DNA of 64,000 bases from Pseudomonas putida. GTDB lineage: Bacteria; Pseudomonadota; Gammaproteobacteria; Pseudomonadales; Pseudomonadaceae. The notes below the pieces were generated by a model. That model made no database searches and was not told the DNA's origin. It saw only the letters and a program-made list of their open reading frames with translations. Every line of letters starts with the position of its first letter. Positions within the stretch are counted from its first letter, which is position 1. The stretch covers positions 6,234,501-6,298,500 of the forward strand of contig NZ_CP029693.1 in the NCBI RefSeq assembly GCF_003228315.1, read 5' to 3'. This document shows positions 7,372-15,436 of the stretch, one piece after another. The translations under genes and the position numbers were made by a program.

Positions 7372-8076
7372 TTACTGGCGCTTGGTAGTCTTCTCTGACG
7401 ACGCCACCGTGCCGCTCCCACAGTTAATGTAGGAAGAAGACTTCAGCCAGCGCTGGTCGGGGTAGTAGGAGAACAGCAGCTGCCCATCTTTCATCGAGTC
7501 GATCAGCTTGTGCGCGATTGCCGGGCGGACGGCCGGGCAGCCGAGGCTTCTGCCAATGCGGCCGTTGGCGCGGGCCAGCACCGGGCTGACGTACGGTGCG
7601 CCATGGATGACGATGGCCCGGTCGAAGGCGTTATCGTTGAAGCCCGGTTCCAGGCCTTCCATGCGCAGGGAGTAGCCGTTCTGGCCGCGATAGCTTTCCT
7701 GGGTGCGGAACAGGCCGAGGCTGGTGGCGAAGCTTTCGTTCTGGTTGGAGAACTGGGTGGCCATGTTTTCGCCGCTGTTGCGGCCATGGGCGACGAGTTC
7801 GTGGAACAGCAGTTTGCGTTTTTTCAGATCGAACACCCACAAGCGTTGTTCGGTCGAGGGCAGGGAGTAATCAATCACTGCTAGTCTTTGCGGCGCAGCG
7901 GCGCCTTGGGCGCGAGAGCATTGTGTTGCGTGGACGGCCAGGGCGATGACCTTGGCATTGGCATTCGGGGCGGCTTTGGCCAGCGCGTTTTCAAGCGATT
8001 CGGCGTAGGCTGTGGTGAGGAAGGCCGACGTCAACAGCAGCGCTGTGAGTTGCAAGCCAAAGCGATGTAGCGCCAT
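7372..8076 (-). CDS. Exported L,D-transpeptidase-like protein (YkuD_2 type)
   Basis: This protein probably acts on peptidoglycan in the periplasm. It is 234 residues with a signal peptide ending near AYA (about residue 25). The catalytic motif of the family is present: VIHGAPYVSP near residue 155 and GRIGRSLGCPAVRP near 172-185, with the His and the nucleophilic Cys. This arrangement belongs to the murein L,D-transpeptidase catalytic family seen in proteobacteria (DUF/YkuD_2) and not to the classic YkuD layout. It is transcribed divergently from a second, larger L,D-transpeptidase 83 bp away, which suggests shared control. Substrate (cross-link or lipoprotein attachment) is not clear from sequence. 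Confidence 0.8.
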   Translation of the reverse strand: MALHRFGLQLTALLLTSAFLTTAYAESLENALAKAAPNANAKVIALAVHATQCSRAQGAAAPQRLAVIDYSLPSTEQRLWVFDLKKRKLLFHELVAHGRNSGENMATQFSNQNESFATSLGLFRTQESYRGQNGYSLRMEGLEPGFNDNAFDRAIVIHGAPYVSPVLARANGRIGRSLGCPAVRPAIAHKLIDSMKDGQLLFSYYPDQRWLKSSSYINCGSGTVASSEKTTKRQ

Positions 8077-8159
8077 ATGTAAATCTCATCAGGAATATGT
8101 CGAGTCTAGCAGCGGTTTCAACGCTAGCTTTTTGATTTGTGGGAGATTAGGGATTATCC

Positions 8160-9911
8160 ATGGTGCAATTAACAAGGTTATTCGTCATAAGCCGCGGTTT
8201 GTTTATGGTCTTTCTGATCAGCGGCACTGCACTCGGCGAAACTTCGCCGATCGTGCCGCCATCTCCGCAGACGACTGAATTGTCCGCCGCCCCCGACGAT
8301 GTCGTCGGCCAGGGCATCCAGGCCATGCTCGAACCCTTGGAATCGGCGTTTCCACCCCTGATCACCTCCCGCAAGCATCAACGGGCGGACATCAACCGCG
8401 TTGTTCTCGACTTTTACGCCCATCGTAATTATCGCGCCGCCTGGACCGATGGTCGTGACGTCAATCAGCTGCTCAAGGGTTTGAACGGCATGGAGGCCGA
8501 CGGCTTGAACCCTGCGGATTTTCGTGGAACCGAGATCGCCGAGGCTCAAGTGCTGCTGCAGGCCAATGCGCCAACCCCGGCGCAGTCGGCGGCATTCGAT
8601 ATCGCCCTGACCCGCACCTACATCACCGCCTTGCTGCAATTGCGGCGCGGCAAGGTTGACCCCTCGCGGCTGGATTTTCACTGGAACTTCGACCCGGTCG
8701 GCGTCGATCCCCGAGAGGATGTGAACAGCTTCTTTGCTGCCCTCGATGAACACGAAGTAGCCCGCGCGTTCGCTCAGGCGCCGCCGCAGGAGTCTGTGTA
8801 TGGCGACATGCGTGAAGCCCTGGCGCGCTTGCGTCAGGTGCGCGATGCCGGTGGCTGGCCGAAGGTCGCCGAGGGGCAGTCGCTCAAACCGGGCATGGAC
8901 GGGCCGGCCGTTGCGCAATTGCGCGCGCGTCTGGTGGCCGGCAGTTATCTGGAGCCGCACGCGAGCAAGCACAACGGTTACGACGACAAGGTCATCGCGG
9001 CGGTGAAGAAGTATCAAACCGAGCAGTACCTGGGCGCCGATGGCGTGGCCGGGGCGACGACCCTGGCGGCGTTGAACGTGCCTGTCGAGGCACGGATCGA
9101 TCAGGTCCGGGTCAACCTGGAGCGCGCCCGGTGGTTGCTGTACAAGCTGCGCGGCACCTTTGTGGTGGTGGATATCGCCGGTTACAAGGTGGTCCTGTAT
9201 CGCGACGGTCAGCCGGTCTGGCGTTCCAGGGTGCAGGTGGGCAAGCCGATCCGCAGCACTCCGGTGTTTCAGTCCGAGATTACCTACATCACGTTCAACC
9301 CGACCTGGACCGTGCCGCCGACGATTCTGACCAAGGATATGCTGCCCAAGATCCAGCAGAACCCGGATTACCTGGCGGCCAATCGGATCCGTGTGCTGGA
9401 TCGGGCGGGCAATGTGCTCGATCCGTCGACCGTCGACTGGTACAACGCCCGTGGCCTGACGTTGCGCCAGGATGCCGGCCCGGAAAACTCGTTGGGGCGG
9501 GTGGTGATTCGCTTCCCCAACGACTATGCGATTTACCTGCACGACACGCCCCATCGCGAGCTGTTCGCCAAGTCCATGCGAGCCACCAGTTCCGGTTGTA
9601 TCCGGGTGGAAAACCCGCTGCAACTGGTGGAGTTACTGTTCAACGACCCGGTGCGCTGGAACAGCGAGGGCATTCAGAAACAGCTGGCCAACGGTCGAAC
9701 CGAAAACATCAAGCTCCCGGTCCGGGTGCCCGTGTTGTTGGCGTATTGGACGGTGGATATGAGCAACGAGGGGCGGGTGGCGTTTAAACCGGATGTTTAC
9801 GGTTACGACATGCCGGTGCTGCAGCAGTTGAACAAGCCGTCGAAGTTACCCGCGTTGGAATTGCCGGGTGGCGAAGTGACCATGGTGGTTACCGGGCAAC
9901 AGCAGCAGTAG
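8160..9911 (+). CDS. L,D-transpeptidase, YcbB/LdtD type
   Basis: This is a 583-residue periplasmic enzyme likely to form 3-3 cross-links between meso-diaminopimelate residues in peptidoglycan. The N-terminus holds a signal peptide or anchor (about residues 10-26). The transpeptidase scaffold domain follows (about 70-220), then a peptidoglycan-binding domain (LKPGMDGPAVAQLRARL near 243-259, DGVAGATTLAALN near 295) and the YkuD catalytic domain (about 335-510) with its IYLHDTPH and SSGCIRVENP motifs, carrying His and Cys. This order is that of E. coli YcbB/LdtD, with similar length. The start at 8160 has a GGGA site 7 bp upstream; an internal Met at residue 15 is an alternative. It is divergent from another L,D-transpeptidase gene. 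Confidence 0.88.
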   Translation: MVQLTRLFVISRGLFMVFLISGTALGETSPIVPPSPQTTELSAAPDDVVGQGIQAMLEPLESAFPPLITSRKHQRADINRVVLDFYAHRNYRAAWTDGRDVNQLLKGLNGMEADGLNPADFRGTEIAEAQVLLQANAPTPAQSAAFDIALTRTYITALLQLRRGKVDPSRLDFHWNFDPVGVDPREDVNSFFAALDEHEVARAFAQAPPQESVYGDMREALARLRQVRDAGGWPKVAEGQSLKPGMDGPAVAQLRARLVAGSYLEPHASKHNGYDDKVIAAVKKYQTEQYLGADGVAGATTLAALNVPVEARIDQVRVNLERARWLLYKLRGTFVVVDIAGYKVVLYRDGQPVWRSRVQVGKPIRSTPVFQSEITYITFNPTWTVPPTILTKDMLPKIQQNPDYLAANRIRVLDRAGNVLDPSTVDWYNARGLTLRQDAGPENSLGRVVIRFPNDYAIYLHDTPHRELFAKSMRATSSGCIRVENPLQLVELLFNDPVRWNSEGIQKQLANGRTENIKLPVRVPVLLAYWTVDMSNEGRVAFKPDVYGYDMPVLQQLNKPSKLPALELPGGEVTMVVTGQQQQ

Positions 9912-10055
9912 TTGGCAAACGGTATGTGTTTCGGGTGTGTTACAGGTCCCGCAAGCCGGCCGACCAGCTGTCAAAACGGATCCAAATGATCGTCTAGAGT
10001 TCTGGTAGCTCTGCCGAGCCCGGCAGAACGCCCCTACGTACGGACGATCGCCAAT

Positions 10056-11462
10056 ATGTTGATAACTCAAGCATTGACAGCCGTTGCTCTGACCGTTGCC
10101 GCTTCCGCCATTTTTCCGCTTTCCGCCCAGGCTCAATCGAAACTCACATCGGAAGAAGCCCACGCCATTGGCGTGGATGCCTATGTGTATTTCTATCCGT
10201 TGTTGACCATGGATATCACCCGCAAACAGTTCACCAACATCGAACCGGGCAAGGAATTCGGGAAGGGCCCGATGAATATGTTCGTGAGCGTGCCGGAGTA
10301 TCCGCCGGCGAGTTTCAAGGGTGTGGTGCGCTCGAACTTCGACACCTTGTATTCCATTGCCTGGCTGGATTTGACCAAGGAACCGCTGGTGATTGCCGCA
10401 CCGGACACGGCCGGGCGTTTCTACCTGCTGCCGATGCTCGACATGTGGAGCGACGTGTTCGCTTCGCCGGGCTGGCGCACCACGGGGACTGAGGCTTCGC
10501 AGTTTCTGGTAACGCCGCCGGGCTGGGTTGGCAAGGTGCCCGCCGGGATGCAGCAACTGCCGGCGCCGACGCCTTACGTCTGGATCATCGGTCGCACCAA
10601 AACCGATGGCGCCGCGGATTATGCGGCGGTGCACAAGATCCAGGCCGGCTACACGGTGACGCCGTTGTCGCGGCTGGGTAAAGAAGCCGAACCGGTGAGC
10701 GTGCGGATCGACTCGACGGTGGACATGAAGACACCGCCGAAGATCCAGGTCGACACCATGTCGGCTGCCAACTACTTCGCTTATGCCGCCGAGTTGCTCA
10801 AGTTGCATCCGGCCCATGCGACCGATCAACCGATGCTGGCTCAGATGAAGCGCCTGGGCATCGAGCCCGGCAAATCATTCAACATGGACGCGCTGGATCC
10901 CGAGATCAAAGCCGCTCTGGAATCCGCGCCGAAAGACGCGCAGGCGTTGATGAACTGGAAAGTGGAAACCCTGGCGCGGGTGGTCAACGGCTGGTCGATG
11001 AACACCGATACCATGGGGGTTTACGGCAACTACTACCTCAAGCGCGCGATCGTCGCGCAGCTCGGGCTGGGTGCCAATCTGCCCGAAGACGCGATTTATC
11101 CGTTGAACCTGGGCGACGCCAACGGCAAGCCCCTGGATGGCGCGAACAAATACGTGCTGCATTTCGACAAGGGCGAAGCGCCGCCAGTAAACGCGTTCTG
11201 GTCGGTCACGCTGTATGACTCCGAAGGTTTCCAGGTCGCCAACGACCTCAATCGTTTTGCGGTCAGCAGCTGGATGCCGTTCAAGAACAATGCCGATGGA
11301 TCGCTCGACATCTACTTCCAGAATGAAAGCCCGGGCAAGGATCTGGAGGCGAACTGGCTGCCGGCGCCCAAGGGGCCGTTCAACCTGACCATGCGTTTAT
11401 ACGGACCGAAGGCCGAAGCGCTGACCGGCAAGTGGAACCCGCCACCGGTCAAGCAAATGTAA
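10056..11462 (+). CDS. Exported DUF1254/DUF1214 protein
   Basis: This 468-residue protein has a signal peptide of about 26 residues (cut after AQA) and two linked domains known only by number: DUF1254 in the first half (EEAHAIGVDAYVYFYPLLTMDITRKQ near residue 33, then FDTLYSIAWLDL near 95) and DUF1214 in the second (NAFWSVTLYDSEGFQVAN near 378, then a conserved ending with NWLPAPKGPFNLTMRLYGP). The combination is common in soil bacteria, often in several copies; its biochemical role is not established. The gene is monocistronic in appearance. No cofactor-binding motif can be seen. Confidence 0.85.
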   Translation: MLITQALTAVALTVAASAIFPLSAQAQSKLTSEEAHAIGVDAYVYFYPLLTMDITRKQFTNIEPGKEFGKGPMNMFVSVPEYPPASFKGVVRSNFDTLYSIAWLDLTKEPLVIAAPDTAGRFYLLPMLDMWSDVFASPGWRTTGTEASQFLVTPPGWVGKVPAGMQQLPAPTPYVWIIGRTKTDGAADYAAVHKIQAGYTVTPLSRLGKEAEPVSVRIDSTVDMKTPPKIQVDTMSAANYFAYAAELLKLHPAHATDQPMLAQMKRLGIEPGKSFNMDALDPEIKAALESAPKDAQALMNWKVETLARVVNGWSMNTDTMGVYGNYYLKRAIVAQLGLGANLPEDAIYPLNLGDANGKPLDGANKYVLHFDKGEAPPVNAFWSVTLYDSEGFQVANDLNRFAVSSWMPFKNNADGSLDIYFQNESPGKDLEANWLPAPKGPFNLTMRLYGPKAEALTGKWNPPPVKQM

Positions 11463-11493
11463 TGACCGGCCAGTAAAGGTGGCCGACGAGGGC

Positions 11494-11820
11494 TCAGTAT
11501 TGGCTGCCTTTATTCGTAAAACTGCCTGTCCCGCCACCGGCGCCGCCTGTCCCACCGCCGGCCGAGCCGGTACCGCCGCCAGCGCCGGAACCTGAACCCG
11601 TGCGGCTGGCGCTGCCACTGGAGGAGCCGGTCGCGCCACCGTCACCGGCGTTGCCACCTGAGGGCGATGCGGGGGTGTTGTCGGGCGGCATGACCGGGCC
11701 ACCGGTTGCGCCGGACTTGGGACGGGGCGCATCGGTAGCGTCATTGGATGCGGCGAAGGCGGCCAGTGAGGTGGCGGACAGCAAGCCGGCGAGTAGCAGT
11801 GAAGTGATTTTGATGTTCAT
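11494..11820 (-). CDS. Small exported Gly/Ser-rich protein
   Basis: This encodes 108 residues. The start at 11820 is chosen because GGAGAGG lies about 8 bp upstream and the product then begins with a clean signal peptide (MNIKITSLLLAGLLSATSLAAFA) cut near residue 24; a longer frame to 11970 has no such start. The mature part is low complexity, Gly, Ser, Thr and Pro rich, with three tandem AGGGTG units near the C-terminus and a terminal FTNKGSQY. No domain is recognisable. It may be a structural or surface protein, or simply a tolerated small secreted protein. It is convergent with the DUF1254 gene. Confidence 0.6.
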   Translation of the reverse strand: MNIKITSLLLAGLLSATSLAAFAASNDATDAPRPKSGATGGPVMPPDNTPASPSGGNAGDGGATGSSSGSASRTGSGSGAGGGTGSAGGGTGGAGGGTGSFTNKGSQY

Positions 11821-11970
11821 CAGCGACCTCTCCAGAAAGTGAGTAGATACCTGACGTTGGTGTGGGTGGCGGGGTGATTGGTGCCGGATGGGTGACGAAT
11901 GGTGCAAAACACACCGCAGAACCCCTGTGGGCGTTAAAGCGAACCTGATTTCGCGGATGTCACCATTCAA

Positions 11971-12056
11971 TTGTAGGAGGAGCCTGCTCGCGAAAAATTA
12001 TCCAGACAGCCCGCGTCATCGTTGACGTCCATCGCGAGCAGGCTCGCTCCTACAGG
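11971..12056. repeat. REP pair (REPIN)
   Basis: Two inverted copies of the Pseudomonas REP palindrome (about 11973-11994 and 12031-12054) face each other across 36 bp and could fold into one long hairpin. It lies between the Gly-rich gene and the GNAT gene. Confidence 0.85.
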
Positions 12057-12067
12057 GGCTTGGCGTT

Positions 12068-12658
12068 TCAGCGAGTACTGTATCCCGCCAGTTTCTCCTC
12101 CAGATGCTGTCGCACCTGCGGCCATTCCTCATCAATGATGCTGAACCGCACCGAATTGCGCTTGCGCCCGTCCGGCATGATGCGTTCGTGGCGCACGATG
12201 CCTTCCTGCTGTGCGCCGAGGCGCAGAATGGCTTTGCGCGATGCCTGATTGTTTTCGTCGGTGGTGAATTGCACCCGCACGCAGTCCAGTTCCTCGAAGG
12301 CATGGCGCAGCAGCAGGTACTTGGCTTCGGTATTGACGAAGGTTTTCTGCCAGCGTGTCGAGATCCAGCTGCTGCCGATTTCCAGCTTGCGATTGAGCCG
12401 GTCGATTTTCCACAGGCGGGTTGAGCCGATCACTTCGCCGCTGTCCTTCAGCACAATCGCGAAGGGTTGAACCGTCCCGGCCTCGCGGCCATCGAGGGCT
12501 TTTTTCAGATAGGCGTCGACGGTGGTGGAAGAGGGCACGACAGTGACTGTCAGGTTCCACAGTTCACCATCGGCGGCGGCCTGAACCAGGGCGTCGGCGT
12601 CGGCATATTGCAGTGGGCGCAGGCTTATTCGCTGGCCCTCCAAAGAGGCGTCTGTCAT
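12068..12658 (-). CDS. GNAT acetyltransferase, RimJ/RimL-like
   Basis: This encodes a 196-residue N-acetyltransferase using acetyl-CoA. The start at 12658 gives MTDASLEG and the standard family opening GQRISLRPLQYADADAL. The RimJ/RimL fold is shown by IGSTRLWKIDRLNRKLEIGSSWIS (about 75-98), TEAKYLLLRHAFEELDCVRVQFTTDENNQASRKAILRLGAQQEG (about 110-155), the last containing the motif A acetyl-CoA loop region. The acceptor could be a protein N-terminus or a small molecule and cannot be told from sequence. It is divergent from exonuclease III, with 126 bp between the two starts. Confidence 0.85.
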   Translation of the reverse strand: MTDASLEGQRISLRPLQYADADALVQAAADGELWNLTVTVVPSSTTVDAYLKKALDGREAGTVQPFAIVLKDSGEVIGSTRLWKIDRLNRKLEIGSSWISTRWQKTFVNTEAKYLLLRHAFEELDCVRVQFTTDENNQASRKAILRLGAQQEGIVRHERIMPDGRKRNSVRFSIIDEEWPQVRQHLEEKLAGYSTR

Positions 12659-12784
12659 CTGAGTCTTTCTCGGCAGGCGAATCGGGCGTGGGGTGTCTAT
12701 TACGCCGTACCTGTGCCGGCCGACGCAACCACGCAGCGGCAGCGCGGTCACAGAATAGGCAACCAGGCAAAGGGATCGGTGGCC

Positions 12785-13579
12785 ATGAAAAAGCTGAAAA
12801 TCGCGACCTTCAACGTTAACGGCATGCGCGCACGGCTGCCGAACCTGCTGGCGTGGCTTGAGCGTGAGAAACCGGATATTGCCTGCTTGCAGGAGCTCAA
12901 GTCGGTTGACAGTGCGTTTCCTGCCGCGGAGCTTGAAGCGATCGGCTATGGCGCGATCTGGCAGGGACAGGCGTCGTGGAACGGCGTGGCGATTTTGGCG
13001 CGCGACGCACAGCCGCTGGAGAGCCGGCGAGGCTTGCCGGGGGATGACAGCGACAATCACAGTCGCTACATGGAGGCGGCGGTGCATGGCGTGCTGGTCG
13101 GTTGCCTGTATCTGCCCAATGGCAACCCGCAACCCGGGCCGAAATTCGACTACAAGCTGGCGTGGTTCGAGCGGCTTATCCGCCATGCGCAAACGCTGCA
13201 AGGTAGCGAGCATCCGGTGGTGCTGGCCGGTGACTACAACGTGGTACCCACCGACCTGGATATCTACAACCCGCGCTCGTGGCTCAAGGATGCGTTGCTG
13301 CAACCGCAGAGTCGTGAGTGTTATCAGCGCCTGCTGGACCAGGGTTGGACCGATGCCCTGCGGCATGTCTACCCGGATGAGCGGATCTACACCTTCTGGG
13401 ATTATTTCCGCCAGCACTGGCAAAAGAACTCTGGGTTGCGTATCGATCATCTGCTGCTCAATCCGGTGTCGAGTCCTTACTTGCAGGACGCGGGCGTCGA
13501 TGCCTGGGTGCGCAACGAGCCCCATGCCAGCGATCACGCGCCGACCTGGATTCAGTTGGGATCGCGTAAACACCGTTAA
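12785..13579 (+). CDS. xthA: Exodeoxyribonuclease III
   Basis: This is the AP endonuclease/3'-5' exonuclease of base excision repair. The 264 residues show all family motifs: FNVNGMRARL (9-18), QELK near 41 with the metal-binding Glu, YLPNG near 112, AGDYNVVPTDLDIYNP near 160 with catalytic Asp and Asn, RIDHLLLNP near 223 and SDHAP near 253 with the catalytic Asp-His. The start at 12785 is chosen because the product then begins MKKLKIATFNVNG as in known members; an open frame continues upstream to 12467 but overlaps the divergent GNAT gene and has no family similarity. Pseudomonas usually has a second exonuclease III gene elsewhere, so this may be the minor copy. Confidence 0.92.
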   Translation: MKKLKIATFNVNGMRARLPNLLAWLEREKPDIACLQELKSVDSAFPAAELEAIGYGAIWQGQASWNGVAILARDAQPLESRRGLPGDDSDNHSRYMEAAVHGVLVGCLYLPNGNPQPGPKFDYKLAWFERLIRHAQTLQGSEHPVVLAGDYNVVPTDLDIYNPRSWLKDALLQPQSRECYQRLLDQGWTDALRHVYPDERIYTFWDYFRQHWQKNSGLRIDHLLLNPVSSPYLQDAGVDAWVRNEPHASDHAPTWIQLGSRKHR

Positions 13580-13691
13580 GGTCTGTTGCCTGGCGATTGG
13601 CTAAATCAATTGTCAGCGACATCGCTTCATCCTTTATACATAGCGCCCACTGGCGGAAAGATCCGCGACCCGCGTGTACAAGGACTGAACG

Positions 13692-14519
13692 ATGAGCGAG
13701 CCACGCCTGAGCAACCCCGCGCTATATCTGCAACGCCTGGGTTTCGATGCGCCCCCGGCGCCGACCCTGGAAACCCTGCGTCAACTGCAATTGCGCCACA
13801 CCGGCGTTTTCCCGTTCGAGAACCTCACCACGTTGTCGGGCGAGCCGGTGCTGATCGACTTGCCTTCAATCGAGCGCAAGGTCCTGCATGGAGCGCGCGG
13901 AGGGTACTGCTACGAACTCAACAATCTGTACCTGGCATTGCTTCAGGAGCTGGGTTTCGATGCGCGGGGCATCAGCGGGCGCGTGGTCATCGGCCAGCCT
14001 GAAGGCGCCTGGCCCGCTCGCACCCATCGCTTGAGCCTGGTGATCGTGGATGGCAAGCGCTACATCAGCGATGTCGGCTTCGGTGGCATGGTTCCCACTG
14101 CACCGCTGTTGCTTGATAGCCGCGAGGAACAATCAACACCCCATGAACCCTATCGCATCGAGCAACACGCCGACGGGTATACGCTGCGCGCCAAGGTCGG
14201 GAACGAGTGGCGGCAGATGTACATCTTCGACCTGCAACGCCAGGAAGACATCGATTACACCCTCGGCAACTGGTATGTCTCGACCCATCCCGACTCGTCC
14301 TTCGCCAAACAACTGATGGTGGCGCGGACCGGGGAGGGTTGGCGGCGTACGCTGAACAACGGCAGTTTCGCGATCCATCGCCTGGGTCAGGAGAGTGAGC
14401 GTCGGGAGCTGGCCGATGTTTCGGAACTGATTGCCGTGCTGGAGAGTGAATTCGGCATTCGGGTGCCGGATCATGCGAAATTGATCAGCACCCTCGAAAG
14501 CTTGGTGGAGCCGCACTAG
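13692..14519 (+). CDS. nat: Arylamine N-acetyltransferase
   Basis: This enzyme transfers acetyl from acetyl-CoA to aromatic amines and hydrazines in the cytoplasm. The 275-residue length is usual. The thiol-protease-like triad is visible: Cys73 in RGGYCYELN, His112 in THRLS and Asp127 in ISDVGFGG. PFENLTTLSG near residue 41 is another family signature. The gene appears to be single and is followed by a strong bidirectional terminator at 14537-14573. Its physiological substrate is not evident from context. Confidence 0.93.
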   Translation: MSEPRLSNPALYLQRLGFDAPPAPTLETLRQLQLRHTGVFPFENLTTLSGEPVLIDLPSIERKVLHGARGGYCYELNNLYLALLQELGFDARGISGRVVIGQPEGAWPARTHRLSLVIVDGKRYISDVGFGGMVPTAPLLLDSREEQSTPHEPYRIEQHADGYTLRAKVGNEWRQMYIFDLQRQEDIDYTLGNWYVSTHPDSSFAKQLMVARTGEGWRRTLNNGSFAIHRLGQESERRELADVSELIAVLESEFGIRVPDHAKLISTLESLVEPH

Positions 14520-14536
14520 CGTTCGATCGTGCATAC

Positions 14537-14573
14537 AAAAAAGGGGCAGATTGAATCAATCCGCCCCTTTTTT
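14537..14573. terminator. Bidirectional terminator
   Basis: A GGGGC/GCCCC stem flanked by A6 and T6 lies between the convergent nat and brnA genes and can stop transcription from both sides. Confidence 0.9.
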
Positions 14574-14582
14574 GTGCCCGGT

Positions 14583-14906
14583 CTATGGCTGAGCCTCAGG
14601 TTCCATGACGCGATGAATTTCCCTGAGTGCTTCCGAAAGTTTTTTCTCCAGAGCTTTCAACTCGGAGGTCGTGACGTTGCGCTTGAGATGCCCGGCAGCT
14701 TCGGGCTTTGCCTTTTGCGGAGCTGCCAACAGGGCCCGGCGCAGGGTGTTGTTGATGGCGGTCTGGTAACCGTATCCCTCGCTTTCCGCCAGCGCGCGAG
14801 CCGCCTCGATGACGACATCGTCGAGCATGATGGTGATGCGGGTTTTGCCTTTGCTGGAAGCAACCGCTCCGCGCTTGGCGTTGCTGAAGTCATATTCGTC
14901 TTTCAT
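14583..14906 (-). CDS. brnA: BrnA-type antitoxin (CopG/MetJ fold)
   Basis: This is the likely antitoxin and DNA-binding autorepressor of a type II pair. The 107-residue protein has the ribbon-helix-helix stretch KTRITIMLDDVVIEAARALAESEGYGYQTAINNTLRRAL at about residues 20-59, as in BrnA/CopG proteins, followed by a charged C-terminal region that would bind the toxin. The gene begins 3 bp after the toxin stop, so the two are co-translated, with the toxin gene first as in brnTA operons. The length is a little above the family norm because of the 107-residue C-terminal tail. Confidence 0.85.
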   Translation of the reverse strand: MKDEYDFSNAKRGAVASSKGKTRITIMLDDVVIEAARALAESEGYGYQTAINNTLRRALLAAPQKAKPEAAGHLKRNVTTSELKALEKKLSEALREIHRVMEPEAQP

Positions 14907-14909
14907 CGG

Positions 14910-15191
14910 TCAGGCCTCTTGATACTGGCGGCGCTCGTTTTTACTGGCGAGGCGCGCGGAAATGACTCTTACGAAATTCGGATCACGATATGTGTACGCA
15001 ACCACCAGCAGACGACCCTTGCCATCAAGCCCCATGGTGATCCAGCGCTGCTCATCATGGTGATCGTCCTGAAAGGTGAGAGCGCGTTCGTCATGAAACA
15101 CCGGTTCCGTTTCGGCCAGGCTGATGCCGCGGTGCTTGAGTTTGTTCGCCGCGTTCTTCGCCTTGTGATACTGAATTTCGAATGACTTCAT
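14910..15191 (-). CDS. brnT: BrnT-type ribonuclease toxin
   Basis: This is the likely mRNA-cleaving toxin of the BrnT/BrnA pair. The start at 15191 gives a 93-residue protein, which is the family size; the frame extends to 15254 without a good start. The family pattern can be read: HKAKNAANKLKHRGISLAETEPVFHDERAL (7-36), QRWITMGLDGKGRLLVVAYTYRD (about 46-68) and RVISARLASKNERRQY (about 73-88), which holds the conserved Arg and Tyr positions of the active site. The antitoxin gene follows at once. The pair is flanked by ordinary chromosomal genes and has no mobile-element genes beside it. Confidence 0.88.
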   Translation of the reverse strand: MKSFEIQYHKAKNAANKLKHRGISLAETEPVFHDERALTFQDDHHDEQRWITMGLDGKGRLLVVAYTYRDPNFVRVISARLASKNERRQYQEA

Positions 15192-15236
15192 TATGCATAC
15201 TTTATATGTATATGAAAGAGGGTGACCGTGACCGAT
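15192..15236 (-). promoter_or_regulatory. Possible brnTA promoter/operator
   Basis: Just upstream of brnT (minus strand) is a short AT-rich stretch with the dyad ATAC-N7-GTAT at 15197-15211 and a TATAAAG that could be a -10 element. BrnA proteins repress their own promoter at such dyads, so this is a candidate operator. The dyad is short and the call is tentative. Confidence 0.3.
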
Positions 15237-15436
15237 GGTCGCCGCGAATTCCAAAGACTAGCGGGCGCAGGAGAATGGGACGGGGGGATGTATTTCAAGG
15301 TTTGAGGCGTACTGGCATACAGTCTGCATGACTGACCGTTCATAACTTGACGAGTAAGTTGTATACAACTCTATAGACTTTTGTCTCTGATCTTGAATAC
15401 AGTGTGCGCATAACAAAAACCAGGGAACCCCCTAAC

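Noticed and set aside
12467..13579. Long plus-strand frame suggesting an N-terminal extension of exonuclease III
   Set aside because: The 106 extra codons lie over the divergent GNAT gene and show no family similarity; the true opening MKKLKIATFNVNG starts at 12785.
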